Shown one piece after another: positions 37,975-47,393 of a stretch of 64,000 bases of DNA; the stretch's first letter is position 1, and each line of letters begins with the position of its first letter. Below the pieces are notes generated by a model. It did no database searches. It was not told the origin of the DNA and worked only from the letters and a program-made list of their open reading frames with translations. Position numbers and translations under genes: made by a program. The stretch is from Pseudobdellovibrionaceae bacterium (GTDB taxonomy: Bacteria > Bdellovibrionota > Bdellovibrionia > Bdellovibrionales > Bdellovibrionaceae), in the NCBI GenBank assembly GCA_022843825.1, contig JALHMX010000013.1, forward strand, positions 1-64,000, in the 5' to 3' direction.

Positions 37975-38490
37975 TTATTTTTTTGACTTTTCTTTTTTGT
38001 CAGCCTTAGATGTATGTTTTGTGTCGCTTGTTCCACGTGGAACAGCCTCTGCATCTTTGGTGAACTTACTTCTTTGCAGTTTCATTCGCACGCGATAATC
38101 ATCAATTTCCTTTGTGTCCGGCCACGGTCGACCACCCTCTTTGAAGCTTTCTAAATAGCGCTGTCGCACGTAGCGCCGCCGCTGTTCGAGCTTAATTTCA
38201 AAATACTTTTTTTGCTGGCGAACAATTTCGAGCAGGTTTTCAGAACCGCTCATTTTGTTTCTTAAGGGCGTAGACTGGCCTGACTGAGGAAGCACCTTTT
38301 TATAGTTCTGGGTGTCGACAAGAACTTGTTTGGCGATATCTGCTTCTTGCTTAGTGCTAATGTCGAGCTCTTGTTTTAGGTCCATGTAAATCAAGTCTTC
38401 GAGCTCAGGAGCGGGATTCTTTTTTTCGCAGGATAGCGATAAAAAGCCTAAGACTATTAAAAAAGGGGCCAATATAAGGTATTTTTTCAT
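37975..38490 (-). CDS. Predicted lipoprotein with parS site inside its gene
   Basis: A 171-residue protein of unknown family. The N-terminus (MKKYLILAPFLIVLGFLSLS followed by C) is a lipoprotein signal with lipobox LSLSC. The rest is helical and charged (KQELDISTKQEADIAKQVLV, EIKLEQRRRYVRQRYLES analogue with many Arg), ending in a Lys-rich tail (KADKKEKSKK). I start at the ATG at 38490, near GGAAC; the frame opens six codons earlier. A parS palindrome lies within the coding region (encoding PRGT), and a second parS-like site overlaps the ribosome-binding region, so ParB could repress this gene. Confidence 0.75.
   Translation of the reverse strand: MKKYLILAPFLIVLGFLSLSCEKKNPAPELEDLIYMDLKQELDISTKQEADIAKQVLVDTQNYKKVLPQSGQSTPLRNKMSGSENLLEIVRQQKKYFEIKLEQRRRYVRQRYLESFKEGGRPWPDTKEIDDYRVRMKLQRSKFTKDAEAVPRGTSDTKHTSKADKKEKSKK
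38029..38044. other. parS centromere site (perfect palindrome)
   Basis: TGTTCCACGTGGAACA, a perfect 16-base palindrome identical to the Pseudomonas-type parS consensus. It lies about 0.6 kb from parA and inside the lipoprotein gene. ParB is expected to load here and spread. Confidence 0.92.
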
Positions 38491-38491
38491 A

Positions 38492-38507
38492 TGTTCCACG
38501 TAGAACA
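38492..38507. other. parS-like centromere site (one mismatch)
   Basis: TGTTCCACGTAGAACA differs from the perfect site at one base. It lies one base upstream of the lipoprotein ATG, covering its ribosome-binding region, and 34 bases before the predicted parA -35 box. Confidence 0.8.
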
Positions 38508-38540
38508 TCGGTTTTTGCGCGTTAAAACTGAAATAAAATC

Positions 38541-38568
38541 TTGAACATTGGCGAAGTGTTTATATGAT
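38541..38568 (+). promoter_or_regulatory. Predicted parA promoter
   Basis: TTGAAC and TATGAT (five of six in the -10) with a 16-base spacer. A leader of about 45 bases to the parA ATG contains the inverted repeat at 38592-38606. Confidence 0.5.
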
Positions 38569-38591
38569 TGATGGGTCTAATAAAATAATTG

Positions 38592-38606
38592 CTTGGTTGC
38601 ACCAAG
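38592..38606 (+). repeat. Perfect inverted repeat in the parA leader
   Basis: CTTGGT, TGC, ACCAAG: a six-base stem with three-base loop, between the predicted -10 and the ribosome-binding site AAAGGA. It may be a small hairpin or an operator. Confidence 0.45.
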
Positions 38607-38621
38607 ATAAAAAGGATTCTT

Positions 38622-39425
38622 ATGATAAAAATAATATGTGTAGCGAATCAAAAGGGTGGAGTGGGAAAAACGACCACAACAGTTAATTTGGCCTCAGCTC
38701 TGGCGAAGCTCGGCAAAAGAGTATTAGTCATTGATATGGATCCGCAGGGAAATGCCTCGAGCGGACTAGGAATAAAAAAGCACGAAGTTGAAAACAAAAG
38801 TATATACTATGTTCTTATTGGCGAAAACACACTTCAAGAGGTTGTTTTTCCTACTTCACAAGAAAATTTATGGATAGCAGCTGCCAATCCTGACTTAGTA
38901 GGGGCAGAAATTGAGCTTGTGGATATGCCACAAAGAGAATTTCGTTTGAAAACAGCCATCAGCCAGGCCTCAAGTCTGTACGATTACGTATTAATTGATT
39001 GTCCACCATCGCTGGGACTACTCACCTTAAACTCGCTAGCAGCCGCTAACAGCTTTTTGGTGCCACTGCAGTGCGAATACTACGCTTTAGAGGGGCTAAG
39101 TCAGCTTTTAAACACAGCGGGACTAGTCAAAAAGAGCATAAATCCAAATTTGAATATCGAAGGCATTCTTTTAACTATGTTTGATAAACGAAACAATCTC
39201 AGCCACCAGGTCGTAGAGGAAATCAAGACACACTTTAAAGACAAAGTATTCTCTGTGATTATACCAAGAAATGTTCGGCTTAGCGAAGCGCCTAGCCACG
39301 GAGTTTCTATTTTTGGATATGATCCACGATCAATTGGTGCGTTGATGTACCTAGAGCTTGGTCGAGAAATCTTGGAACGAACGACCACTAAGCAGCAAAC
39401 TACATCAGCTATGGCGGAAATATAA
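38622..39425 (+). CDS. parA: Chromosome partitioning ATPase ParA (Soj)
   Basis: A 267-residue deviant-Walker ATPase. The motif KGGVGKTTTTVNLASALA, with the signature Lys, binds ATP; DMDPQGNASSGLG and LIDCPPSLGLLTLNSL complete the active site. ParA dimers on the nucleoid pull ParB-parS complexes apart. I start at the ATG at 38622 after AAAGGA; a TTG 33 bases earlier adds a non-conserved segment. parB follows three bases later. Confidence 0.96.
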   Translation: MIKIICVANQKGGVGKTTTTVNLASALAKLGKRVLVIDMDPQGNASSGLGIKKHEVENKSIYYVLIGENTLQEVVFPTSQENLWIAAANPDLVGAEIELVDMPQREFRLKTAISQASSLYDYVLIDCPPSLGLLTLNSLAAANSFLVPLQCEYYALEGLSQLLNTAGLVKKSINPNLNIEGILLTMFDKRNNLSHQVVEEIKTHFKDKVFSVIIPRNVRLSEAPSHGVSIFGYDPRSIGALMYLELGREILERTTTKQQTTSAMAEI

Positions 39426-39428
39426 ATT

Positions 39429-40427
39429 ATGGAAAATAATAAAGATTTTCAAAACAAAAAAAGATTGGGACGGGGTATTGGCTCATTGCTAGGGGGCGCT
39501 GAGTTTTCCACTAATGAAAAAGCAACTGCGAATCAGTCTCAAAAAATGAATACCCAACCAACGTCCACTCAGCAGAAGAACTCGCCGGTGGGTGAAAACA
39601 CGGTTGTTACTGCGGCGGAAAGCCGAATTTGGAATATATCAATAGATAAATTAGTTCCTGGCATCTATCAGCCAAGAAAAACTTTTAACAAAGAAAGCAT
39701 CGAAGAGCTTTCTATTTCCATAAAAGAAAATGGAATTATTCAACCCCTAGTGGCGCGAAAGCGCACAGCAGGAGGATACGAAATTATAGCTGGTGAACGA
39801 CGGTGGAGAGCGGCTCAGGTAGCCGGCCTTCACGAGGTGCCAGTTATATTAAAAGATATTTCTGACCCCGAAGCTTTGCAGTTAGCAATTATTGAAAACG
39901 TACAGCGAGAAGACTTAGATCCTATTGAAGAAGCAGAAGCTTATCAGCGGCTTATGCAGGAGTTCTCTCTCTCTCAACAACAAGTAGCTGAAAAAGTAGG
40001 CAAAGAGAGATCAACCATTGCCAACGCCTTAAGGCTTATCGCCCTTCCCAATGAACTTAAGGAAATGGTTTCTAAGAAAATACTTTCAGTAGGACACGCC
40101 AAGGTGCTTATGGCGCTGCCCTCTAAGCAAGCACAAATAAAGTTGGCAAAAGCAGCTATAGAAAAACAAATGTCTGTGCGTGCACTGGAGTCACTAATTA
40201 AGTCACAGCAGTTTGATGCAGAAAATCTTGATAAAGCAGATGCCACGGCTGCAGACCCTTTAAAAACGGATCTGTCTCAGCGCTTGGCTAAAGAGCTGTC
40301 CGATCAGCTTCAAAAAAGCTTAGGAACTAAGGTGCAAATTAATTATCGATCAGGAAAAGGGGATTTAACGATCCATTTTTACAGCGATGAGCAGCTTAAC
40401 GCTATCTACGAAAAAATTAATCGATAA
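39429..40427 (+). CDS. parB: Chromosome partitioning protein ParB (Spo0J)
   Basis: A 332-residue CTP-dependent clamp that binds parS. The N-terminal ParA-activating part is KKRLGRGIGSLLGG. The CTPase/nuclease-like domain has GERRWRAAQVAG and AIIENVQREDLDPIEEAEAY. The HTH that reads parS is QVAEKVGKERSTIANALRL. The C-terminal dimerisation domain ends in KGDLTIHFYSDEQLNAIYEK. Its targets, two parS sites, are 0.9-1.4 kb upstream. A terminator-like hairpin follows. Confidence 0.95.
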   Translation: MENNKDFQNKKRLGRGIGSLLGGAEFSTNEKATANQSQKMNTQPTSTQQKNSPVGENTVVTAAESRIWNISIDKLVPGIYQPRKTFNKESIEELSISIKENGIIQPLVARKRTAGGYEIIAGERRWRAAQVAGLHEVPVILKDISDPEALQLAIIENVQREDLDPIEEAEAYQRLMQEFSLSQQQVAEKVGKERSTIANALRLIALPNELKEMVSKKILSVGHAKVLMALPSKQAQIKLAKAAIEKQMSVRALESLIKSQQFDAENLDKADATAADPLKTDLSQRLAKELSDQLQKSLGTKVQINYRSGKGDLTIHFYSDEQLNAIYEKINR

Positions 40428-40438
40428 GGCCAAGGAAA

Positions 40439-40470
40439 AGAGCAAAAAATCTATTTTGCTCTATGCTTTT
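40439..40470 (+). terminator. Possible terminator behind parB
   Basis: AGAGCAAAA and TTTTGCTCT form a nine-base perfect stem with six-base loop, followed by the weaker ATGCTTTT. It would separate parAB from the ATP synthase genes. Confidence 0.5.
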
Positions 40471-40501
40471 CAGCAGTCCGGACCCCATCAGAAATGAAGG
40501 G

Positions 40502-40530
40502 TTGACCTCTAAAATAGAACAAGATATCCA
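40502..40530 (+). promoter_or_regulatory. Possible promoter of the atpF'-atpC operon
   Basis: TTGACC, then a 17-base spacer and TATCCA. The -35 is strong and the -10 weak. An AAGGAG at 40530 is not followed by a start; the start at 40559 has its own AAGGA. Confidence 0.35.
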
Positions 40531-40558
40531 AGGAGCACCGAATTTATAGAAGGAACTT

Positions 40559-40999
40559 ATGGAAATACTTCAGCAACTTGGAGCCAATCAGTCGGCTATA
40601 CTTCAATTTTTTATTTTCGCAATTTCAATAGCATTTTTAACAATCGTTGTTTTTAATCCGTACTTTGAGGCTTACGATCAGCGTCTGCAAAAAACTAAAG
40701 GCGCAGAAAGCGTAGCCAAAGAAACGATAGAGGAAACAAAAAATCTAAACCTTATCTTTCAATCTAAGGCGCGCGAGGTGAATGACAAGATCAAAAGCAT
40801 TTACAGCACGGAAAACGAAGAGGCTAAAAAGACCACAGAGGTTTTGATTAAAGACGCGAAAAACATTTCTGCGCAAACGCTTGAAAAGTCTCGCAAAGAA
40901 ATTTCCGAACAAATTAGTCAATCAGCAAATCAGGTTAAAACTATTTCTCAAGACATCGCTCAGCAGTTAACGCAAAAACTTGAAAGCAGCGAGGCATAA
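40559..40999 (+). CDS. atpF': ATP synthase F0 subunit b' (b-like)
   Basis: A 146-residue stalk subunit. One membrane helix (AILQFFIFAISIAFLTIVVF) is followed by a long charged helix (40-140, rich in Lys, Glu, Gln), as in the b/b' stator. It lacks a leader, unlike the next gene. Two consecutive b-type genes suggest a heterodimeric peripheral stalk. The stop overlaps the next start by one base. Which subunit corresponds to b and which to b' cannot be told from sequence alone. Confidence 0.8.
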   Translation: MEILQQLGANQSAILQFFIFAISIAFLTIVVFNPYFEAYDQRLQKTKGAESVAKETIEETKNLNLIFQSKAREVNDKIKSIYSTENEEAKKTTEVLIKDAKNISAQTLEKSRKEISEQISQSANQVKTISQDIAQQLTQKLESSEA

Positions 41000-41571
41000 T
41001 GAAAAAATTAATTTCTGTTCTATTAAGTGTGCTAATTTTTTCCATCGCTCGGGCTGCAAGTCCGCACGGCGATGACCATATTCCGTTTAAAGAAATAGGC
41101 TTCCAGGTTATTAATCTTGGAGTTTTGCTTGTCATAATTTTCTTTGCCGTTAGAAAATCGATCGTTGAATTATTTAAGACGCGTTATGCGGCTTACAATG
41201 AACAAGCTCAAAAAACAGCGGAAGCAAAGGCAGCGGCCGAGCTTGCGCTTGCCGATATTAAAGCACGTATTCAAAATTTGCAGAGCAGCGAAGATCACGC
41301 AATTGCCAAGGCCCATGCCGACGCCGCGGCTTTAAAAAGCAAAGTCATTCAAGAGGCAAAAACACAGGCAGAAAAAATAAAAGCGGACACACATCTTATT
41401 GTGGGCGCCGAGCTTAATAATGCTAAAAATCAAATTCGCGAAGAAATCATTAATTCATCGATGGAATTGGCTAAAAACACGATAAAGAACTCTGCGGAGA
41501 CGGTTTCTAAAAAATCTGAAAAAAGATTTTTGCAGGAAATCTCTAATACAAAAGCTCAGGTGAGTTTATGA
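40999..41571 (+). CDS. atpF: ATP synthase F0 subunit b (b-like)
   Basis: A 190-residue second stalk protein. It begins with a signal-like segment (MKKLISVLLSVLIFSIARAA) followed by HGDDHIPFKEIGFQVINLGV and a hydrophobic helix (LGVLLVIIFFAVRK). A long helical coiled region follows (Ala, Lys, Gln, Glu). The leader resembles the one in AtpE and is unusual for a b subunit. Overlaps atpH by four bases. Confidence 0.85.
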   Translation: MKKLISVLLSVLIFSIARAASPHGDDHIPFKEIGFQVINLGVLLVIIFFAVRKSIVELFKTRYAAYNEQAQKTAEAKAAAELALADIKARIQNLQSSEDHAIAKAHADAAALKSKVIQEAKTQAEKIKADTHLIVGAELNNAKNQIREEIINSSMELAKNTIKNSAETVSKKSEKRFLQEISNTKAQVSL

Positions 41572-42107
41572 AATCAAATACTGTAGCAGTTAAATATGCT
41601 AAGTCGCTTTTTGATGTGACTTATGAAAATGGAAAATCTGGAGAAGTGGCCACGCAGCTTATGGAAATTTCCAAAGCTTTTGATAAAAGCGTAATGGTTT
41701 TTTTTGAAAACCCATTTAACTTGAATCAAGACAAAATAGCTGCAGTGAAAAATACCTTAGAAGGAAAAGTTTCCCCGGAAGTTTTGAATTTTATGGCGTT
41801 ATTAATAGATAAAAATCGCATGGGCCTAATGAGTGAAATTTCTCGAGAATATTCTACCCAGGTCCAAGCGGCCGCGGGAATTACTAAGGGAAAAATTTTC
41901 TCTGCCACCCTGCTTGAGCCCTCTTACATTCAGCAAGTGGAAGCGGCTGTTTCAAAAAACCTAGGTCGCAAGATCGAGCTTTCGTTTGAAAAAGATGACA
42001 GCTTGATTGCGGGCTACAAGGTACAAGTGGGCGGATGGACGCTGGACGATTCAATAAATACACAATTAAAAACTTTAAAAGAAGAACTAATGAAAAGAGG
42101 ACTATAA
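41568..42107 (+). CDS. atpH: ATP synthase F1 subunit delta
   Basis: A 179-residue OSCP-type subunit linking the b stalk to the F1 head. Family marks: AVKYAKSLFDVTYENGK near the N-terminus and LIAGYKVQVGGWTLDDSINT at the C-terminus, with KNLGRKIELSF between. It overlaps atpF by four bases and directly precedes atpA. Confidence 0.93.
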   Translation: MKSNTVAVKYAKSLFDVTYENGKSGEVATQLMEISKAFDKSVMVFFENPFNLNQDKIAAVKNTLEGKVSPEVLNFMALLIDKNRMGLMSEISREYSTQVQAAAGITKGKIFSATLLEPSYIQQVEAAVSKNLGRKIELSFEKDDSLIAGYKVQVGGWTLDDSINTQLKTLKEELMKRGL

Positions 42108-43628
42108 ATGGAAGCGCAAATCAGAGCAGATGAGATCGGTAAAGTTCTTAAAGAACAAATTGCTAAGTACAGTAAAAACACTGAAGTAGCTGAAACTGGA
42201 AGTGTCTTATCTGTTGGTGACGGGGTCGCACGTGTATATGGATTAGAAAATGTAATGGCCGGAGAGTTGGTTGAGTTTTCTAGCGGCGTAAAAGGAATGA
42301 CATTAAACCTAGAGGCCAATCAAGTTGGTGTGGTTATCTTTGGAGAAGACAGACAAATTAAAGAAGGCGATACTGTTAAGCGAACGAAGCAGATTGTTTC
42401 TGTTCCGGTAGGAAAAGAATTATTAGGCCGTGTCGTTGATGCCTTGGGAAATCCAATAGATGGAAAAGGCCCTATCAACGCAAAGCAGACCCGTATCGTA
42501 GAGCTAAAGGCACCAGGTATCGTTTATAGAAAATCAGTTCACGAGCCTTTGCAAACGGGCCTGAAAGCGATCGACGCTTTAATTCCCATTGGCCGCGGAC
42601 AGCGTGAGCTTATCATTGGCGATCGTCAAACAGGTAAGTCAGCCATTGCTATCGATACTATTATTAATCAAAAAGGCCAAAACGTTCATTGCTTCTACGT
42701 AGCCATTGGTCAAAAACAATCTACGGTTTCTTTGATTGTTGAAAAATTACGTGCTGCCGGCGCGATGGAGTACACAACCGTTATTGCGGCGGGCGCTTCT
42801 GAACCAGCACCGATGCAATTTTTAGCTGCTTATTCAGGAACCGCGATGGCAGAGTACTTTCGCGATAATGGTATGCATGGATTAATTATTTACGATGATT
42901 TAACAAAACAAGCGCAAGCTTACCGTCAAATGTCTTTATTATTGCGACGTCCGCCAGGCCGCGAGGCTTATCCTGGAGACGTGTTTTATCTTCACAGCCG
43001 TTTGTTAGAGCGTTCGGCAAAAGTGTCTGATGCGGTAGGGGCGGGCTCTTTAACAGCTCTTCCAATTATCGAAACACAAGCGGGGGATATTTCTGCTTAC
43101 ATTCCTACAAATGTAATTTCTATTACTGATGGACAAATTTTCTTAGAGAGTGATTTGTTTTACAAAGGTATTCGTCCTGCAATTTCGGTGGGTAAGTCAG
43201 TATCACGCGTGGGCGGGTCGGCTCAGATTAAGGCCATGAAGCAAGTTGCGGGTTCGATCAAGCTTGAGCTAGCTCAGTTCCGCGCGCTTGAGGCTTTTGC
43301 CGCATTCGCGTCAGACTTAGATAAGGCGTCACAAATGCAATTGGCGCGTGGTCGTCGATTGGTTGAGGTTTTAAAACAAGGCCAGTATCAACCTCTTAAA
43401 GTCGAAGATCAAATCGTTATGGTTTATGCAGCCACTAATGGATACGTTGATTCGATTCCAGAGTCGGATGTTAATCGTTATGAAAAAGAAATGACGGAAT
43501 TTTTAAAACAAAAATACTCTGCAATTTTAAAAGAGATCTCTGAGAAGAAGACTGTTTCAGATGATCTTAAAAAAGAGCTGACCAATGCATTAAAAGAGTT
43601 TGGCGCAATTTTTAAACCGTCTAAGTAA
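42108..43628 (+). CDS. atpA: ATP synthase F1 subunit alpha
   Basis: The 506-residue non-catalytic nucleotide-binding subunit. Walker A is [18 protein letters not shown]; the stretch [20 protein letters not shown] and [20 protein letters not shown] carries the family signature including the arginine-finger region. Length and N-terminus ([16 protein letters not shown]) are standard. Follows atpH without a gap. Confidence 0.98.
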   Translation: MEAQIRADEIGKVLKEQIAKYSKNTEVAETGSVLSVGDGVARVYGLENVMAGELVEFSSGVKGMTLNLEANQVGVVIFGEDRQIKEGDTVKRTKQIVSVPVGKELLGRVVDALGNPIDGKGPINAKQTRIVELKAPGIVYRKSVHEPLQTGLKAIDALIPIGRGQRELIIGDRQTGKSAIAIDTIINQKGQNVHCFYVAIGQKQSTVSLIVEKLRAAGAMEYTTVIAAGASEPAPMQFLAAYSGTAMAEYFRDNGMHGLIIYDDLTKQAQAYRQMSLLLRRPPGREAYPGDVFYLHSRLLERSAKVSDAVGAGSLTALPIIETQAGDISAYIPTNVISITDGQIFLESDLFYKGIRPAISVGKSVSRVGGSAQIKAMKQVAGSIKLELAQFRALEAFAAFASDLDKASQMQLARGRRLVEVLKQGQYQPLKVEDQIVMVYAATNGYVDSIPESDVNRYEKEMTEFLKQKYSAILKEISEKKTVSDDLKKELTNALKEFGAIFKPSK

Positions 43629-43651
43629 GACGACAAAAAGGTAAAAGCCCG

Positions 43652-44527
43652 ATGGCAAGTTTAAAAGATATACGTGCGCGAATAGATAGCACGAAGAATA
43701 CACAGCAGATTACTAAGGCGATGAAGCTAGTGTCGGCTGCGAAGCTTCGAAAGGCGCAAAATAACATAACTAATATGCGCCCTTATGCGGTGACCTTGAA
43801 AAAGGTTATAACAAATATTGCTGCGGCAGAAAAAGTTTCGCACCCGCTGATGAAAAGAAAAGAAAAAGTAAATAAAGTTTTGCTTGTTGTTTTAACTTCT
43901 GATCGTGGTCTATGCGGCGCCTTTAACTCAAGCATTAATAAATTTGCTGAGCGATATTATAATGAAAAAATTAATCAAGTAACCAAGTTAGACTTTATTT
44001 TTATTGGTCGTCGTGGATTAGATTATTTTGGTCGTCGTGGAATTAAAGGCGTACAAAATTTTTTAAAACTAGATAAAGACATTTCTTATGATATGGCCAA
44101 GGGCATTGCCGAAAGCCTTATTAACTATTATTTAGATGGCGACTACGATGAAATTCGTATGATCTATAATGAATTTAAATCTGCAATTTCTCAGGAAGTG
44201 ACTTGTGAAACACTGCTTCCCATCGAAGTAGATCCTTCGGCCGCAGATCAATCAAAAGTTTTAGAGTCTAAGGACATTCTTTTTGATCCTTCCGCGGAAG
44301 AAATCACAGAAGAGCTATTGAAGAAAAATTTTAATCTTCAAATGTATAGAGCCATGAGCGAATCAGTTGCTTCTGAACATGGTGCCCGCATGACGGCCAT
44401 GGAAAATGCAACGAACAACGCCAAAGAGATGATTAATAAATTAACTTTAACGTACAACAAAGCACGACAAGAGAAAATCACCACAGAGCTTATTGAAATC
44501 GTCAGCGGCGCAGAAGCATTGAAGTAG
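43652..44527 (+). CDS. atpG: ATP synthase F1 subunit gamma
   Basis: The 291-residue central-stalk rotor subunit. Start MASLKDIRARIDSTKNTQQI and end ITTELIEIVSGAEAL form the antiparallel coiled coil; VLTSDRGLCGAFNSSINKF and the C-terminal SEHGARMTAMENATNNAKEM are invariant blocks. It rotates inside the alpha/beta hexamer and couples to the c ring. Confidence 0.97.
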   Translation: MASLKDIRARIDSTKNTQQITKAMKLVSAAKLRKAQNNITNMRPYAVTLKKVITNIAAAEKVSHPLMKRKEKVNKVLLVVLTSDRGLCGAFNSSINKFAERYYNEKINQVTKLDFIFIGRRGLDYFGRRGIKGVQNFLKLDKDISYDMAKGIAESLINYYLDGDYDEIRMIYNEFKSAISQEVTCETLLPIEVDPSAADQSKVLESKDILFDPSAEEITEELLKKNFNLQMYRAMSESVASEHGARMTAMENATNNAKEMINKLTLTYNKARQEKITTELIEIVSGAEALK

Positions 44528-44554
44528 AAAAGAAATAATATTTAAAGAAATTAA

Positions 44555-45976
<1,422 letters not shown>

Positions 45977-45978
45977 TT

Positions 45979-46380
45979 ATGTTTAAACTCAGTTTATTAA
46001 CACCTGAAAGAAAAATTATTTTTGATCAGGAAATTACAGAAATTACAGTTCCTGCAAAATCCGGCGAGCGTCAGATTTTACCAGGCCATATTCCGATGGT
46101 CGCAAGCCTTGGAACTGGAATTTTGAAGTTTACCGAAGCCGGCACCAATATCGCGAAGAAGTTTGTGATCAGCTGGGGCTATTGCGAAGTTAACTCTGCC
46201 GGCGTAAACATTTTAGCTGAATTCGTTCAGTCCAAAGAAGAAGTTAATCTTGACGATGCCAAGTTAGCAATCACAGTTAACCAAGCTAAACTTGTTAATC
46301 AAAATCTAACAGACGACGAGTTTGAATTGGCTTTAACTAATATTCAAAAAGCGCAGAGCTCGATTACATTGGCGAATTAG
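45979..46380 (+). CDS. atpC: ATP synthase F1 subunit epsilon
   Basis: A 133-residue subunit with the N-terminal beta sandwich (FKLSLLTPERKIIFDQEIT, then PAKSGERQILPGHIPMVASL) and the C-terminal helical pair (EEVNLDDAKLAITVNQAK). Epsilon couples gamma to the c ring and can inhibit ATP hydrolysis. It starts two bases after atpD and is followed by a terminator. Confidence 0.95.
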   Translation: MFKLSLLTPERKIIFDQEITEITVPAKSGERQILPGHIPMVASLGTGILKFTEAGTNIAKKFVISWGYCEVNSAGVNILAEFVQSKEEVNLDDAKLAITVNQAKLVNQNLTDDEFELALTNIQKAQSSITLAN

Positions 46381-46403
46381 TATTGGTAAGTTGAAAAATT
46401 ATT

Positions 46404-46438
46404 AAGACCAAGGTCCTAGCACCTTGGTCTTTTTTTTT
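46404..46438 (+). terminator. Rho-independent terminator of the atp operon
   Basis: AGACCAAGGT and ACCTTGGTCT form a ten-base perfect stem with loop CCTAGC, followed by nine or more T. Confidence 0.95.
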
Positions 46439-46504
46439 GAAACTATGATGAGTTTTATACTATTTTATCCTCTCTGAAAATATTCCCAGCTACACTAGAA
46501 GAAT

Positions 46505-47392
46505 ATGTTTAAAAGACTTTTAATTTTTGTATTTGCGATCACGATGGTCAACGCCGCAATGGCTCAAGATGAATTGGCCACAGAAGACCTTTCTTTTGAA
46601 ACATCAACCAACATCGAAGACGACCTTAGTTTTGAAAGCACTTTTGAAGACTCTTTTGTAGACGAAACTACAGACAATACAATCAGTGAAGTTGTTGATG
46701 AGCAACCACAGCTTGGCGACGGGCAAGTTGTTTTAGAAAGACCGATAGATTATACTTTATCTTACAGCGAGCGACGAAGCCGCTGGGGAACATGGTTCTC
46801 CGTTAATCTTGAGCAGTTCTATCCGATAAATTATTATTCAATTATTAACAACAGTTTTTACGATGAGTTTTTCAATCAGGAAATTCCCCTGGTTGGCGGC
46901 GAATTCGGAGTAAAGTATAATTTTGTTTTAGGGTCTATAGCAGCCATTGTGGGCTATTCCCAAGGAACAGCTACCAGCGAAGCTATAGGATCTGAGATTA
47001 CGGCAGCCATTAGTAAATTCGCGCTAAACATTACGCTTGATAATTTATTTTCTCAGCCTTATGTGGCCCCCTATGGTCAGTTTGGAATTCACACTATTGA
47101 CTGGAATGAAGTCGGAGTGTCAGGCGGATCACCGCTGGAAGAAAGTTTTACTTCAGAAATGAATTATCATTATAAGGTGGGAATGCTATTTCAACTGAAT
47201 TGGATTGAAGATAAGTTAGATCCGTCTTCCAGACAAGAGGCGCTTCGATCATCAGGATTAGAAAACACGTACATTGATGTTTTCTATACTTCCTATGCCG
47301 AACCTGCCGAGGTATCAGCAGATCAAAACACACCCGGCGAAGGAAATCTTGGCAGCGAAGCATTTGGCGTTGGATTAAAGATCGAATTTTAG
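46505..47392 (+). CDS. Predicted outer-membrane beta-barrel protein
   Basis: A 295-residue exported protein that I do not recognise as a named family. It has a signal peptide (MFKRLLIFVFAITMVNAAMA, then QDE), an acidic low-complexity segment (about 20-70, ELATEDLSFETSTN and more) and a beta-rich C-terminal part with alternating aromatic strands (WGTWFSVNLEQFYPINYYS, VKYNFVLGSIAAIVGYSQ), ending in GVGLKIEF, a typical barrel-like terminal strand with final Phe. The FecR-like gene follows at once. An outer-membrane location is inference from strand pattern and terminal Phe. Confidence 0.65.
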   Translation: MFKRLLIFVFAITMVNAAMAQDELATEDLSFETSTNIEDDLSFESTFEDSFVDETTDNTISEVVDEQPQLGDGQVVLERPIDYTLSYSERRSRWGTWFSVNLEQFYPINYYSIINNSFYDEFFNQEIPLVGGEFGVKYNFVLGSIAAIVGYSQGTATSEAIGSEITAAISKFALNITLDNLFSQPYVAPYGQFGIHTIDWNEVGVSGGSPLEESFTSEMNYHYKVGMLFQLNWIEDKLDPSSRQEALRSSGLENTYIDVFYTSYAEPAEVSADQNTPGEGNLGSEAFGVGLKIEF

Positions 47393-47393
47393 G

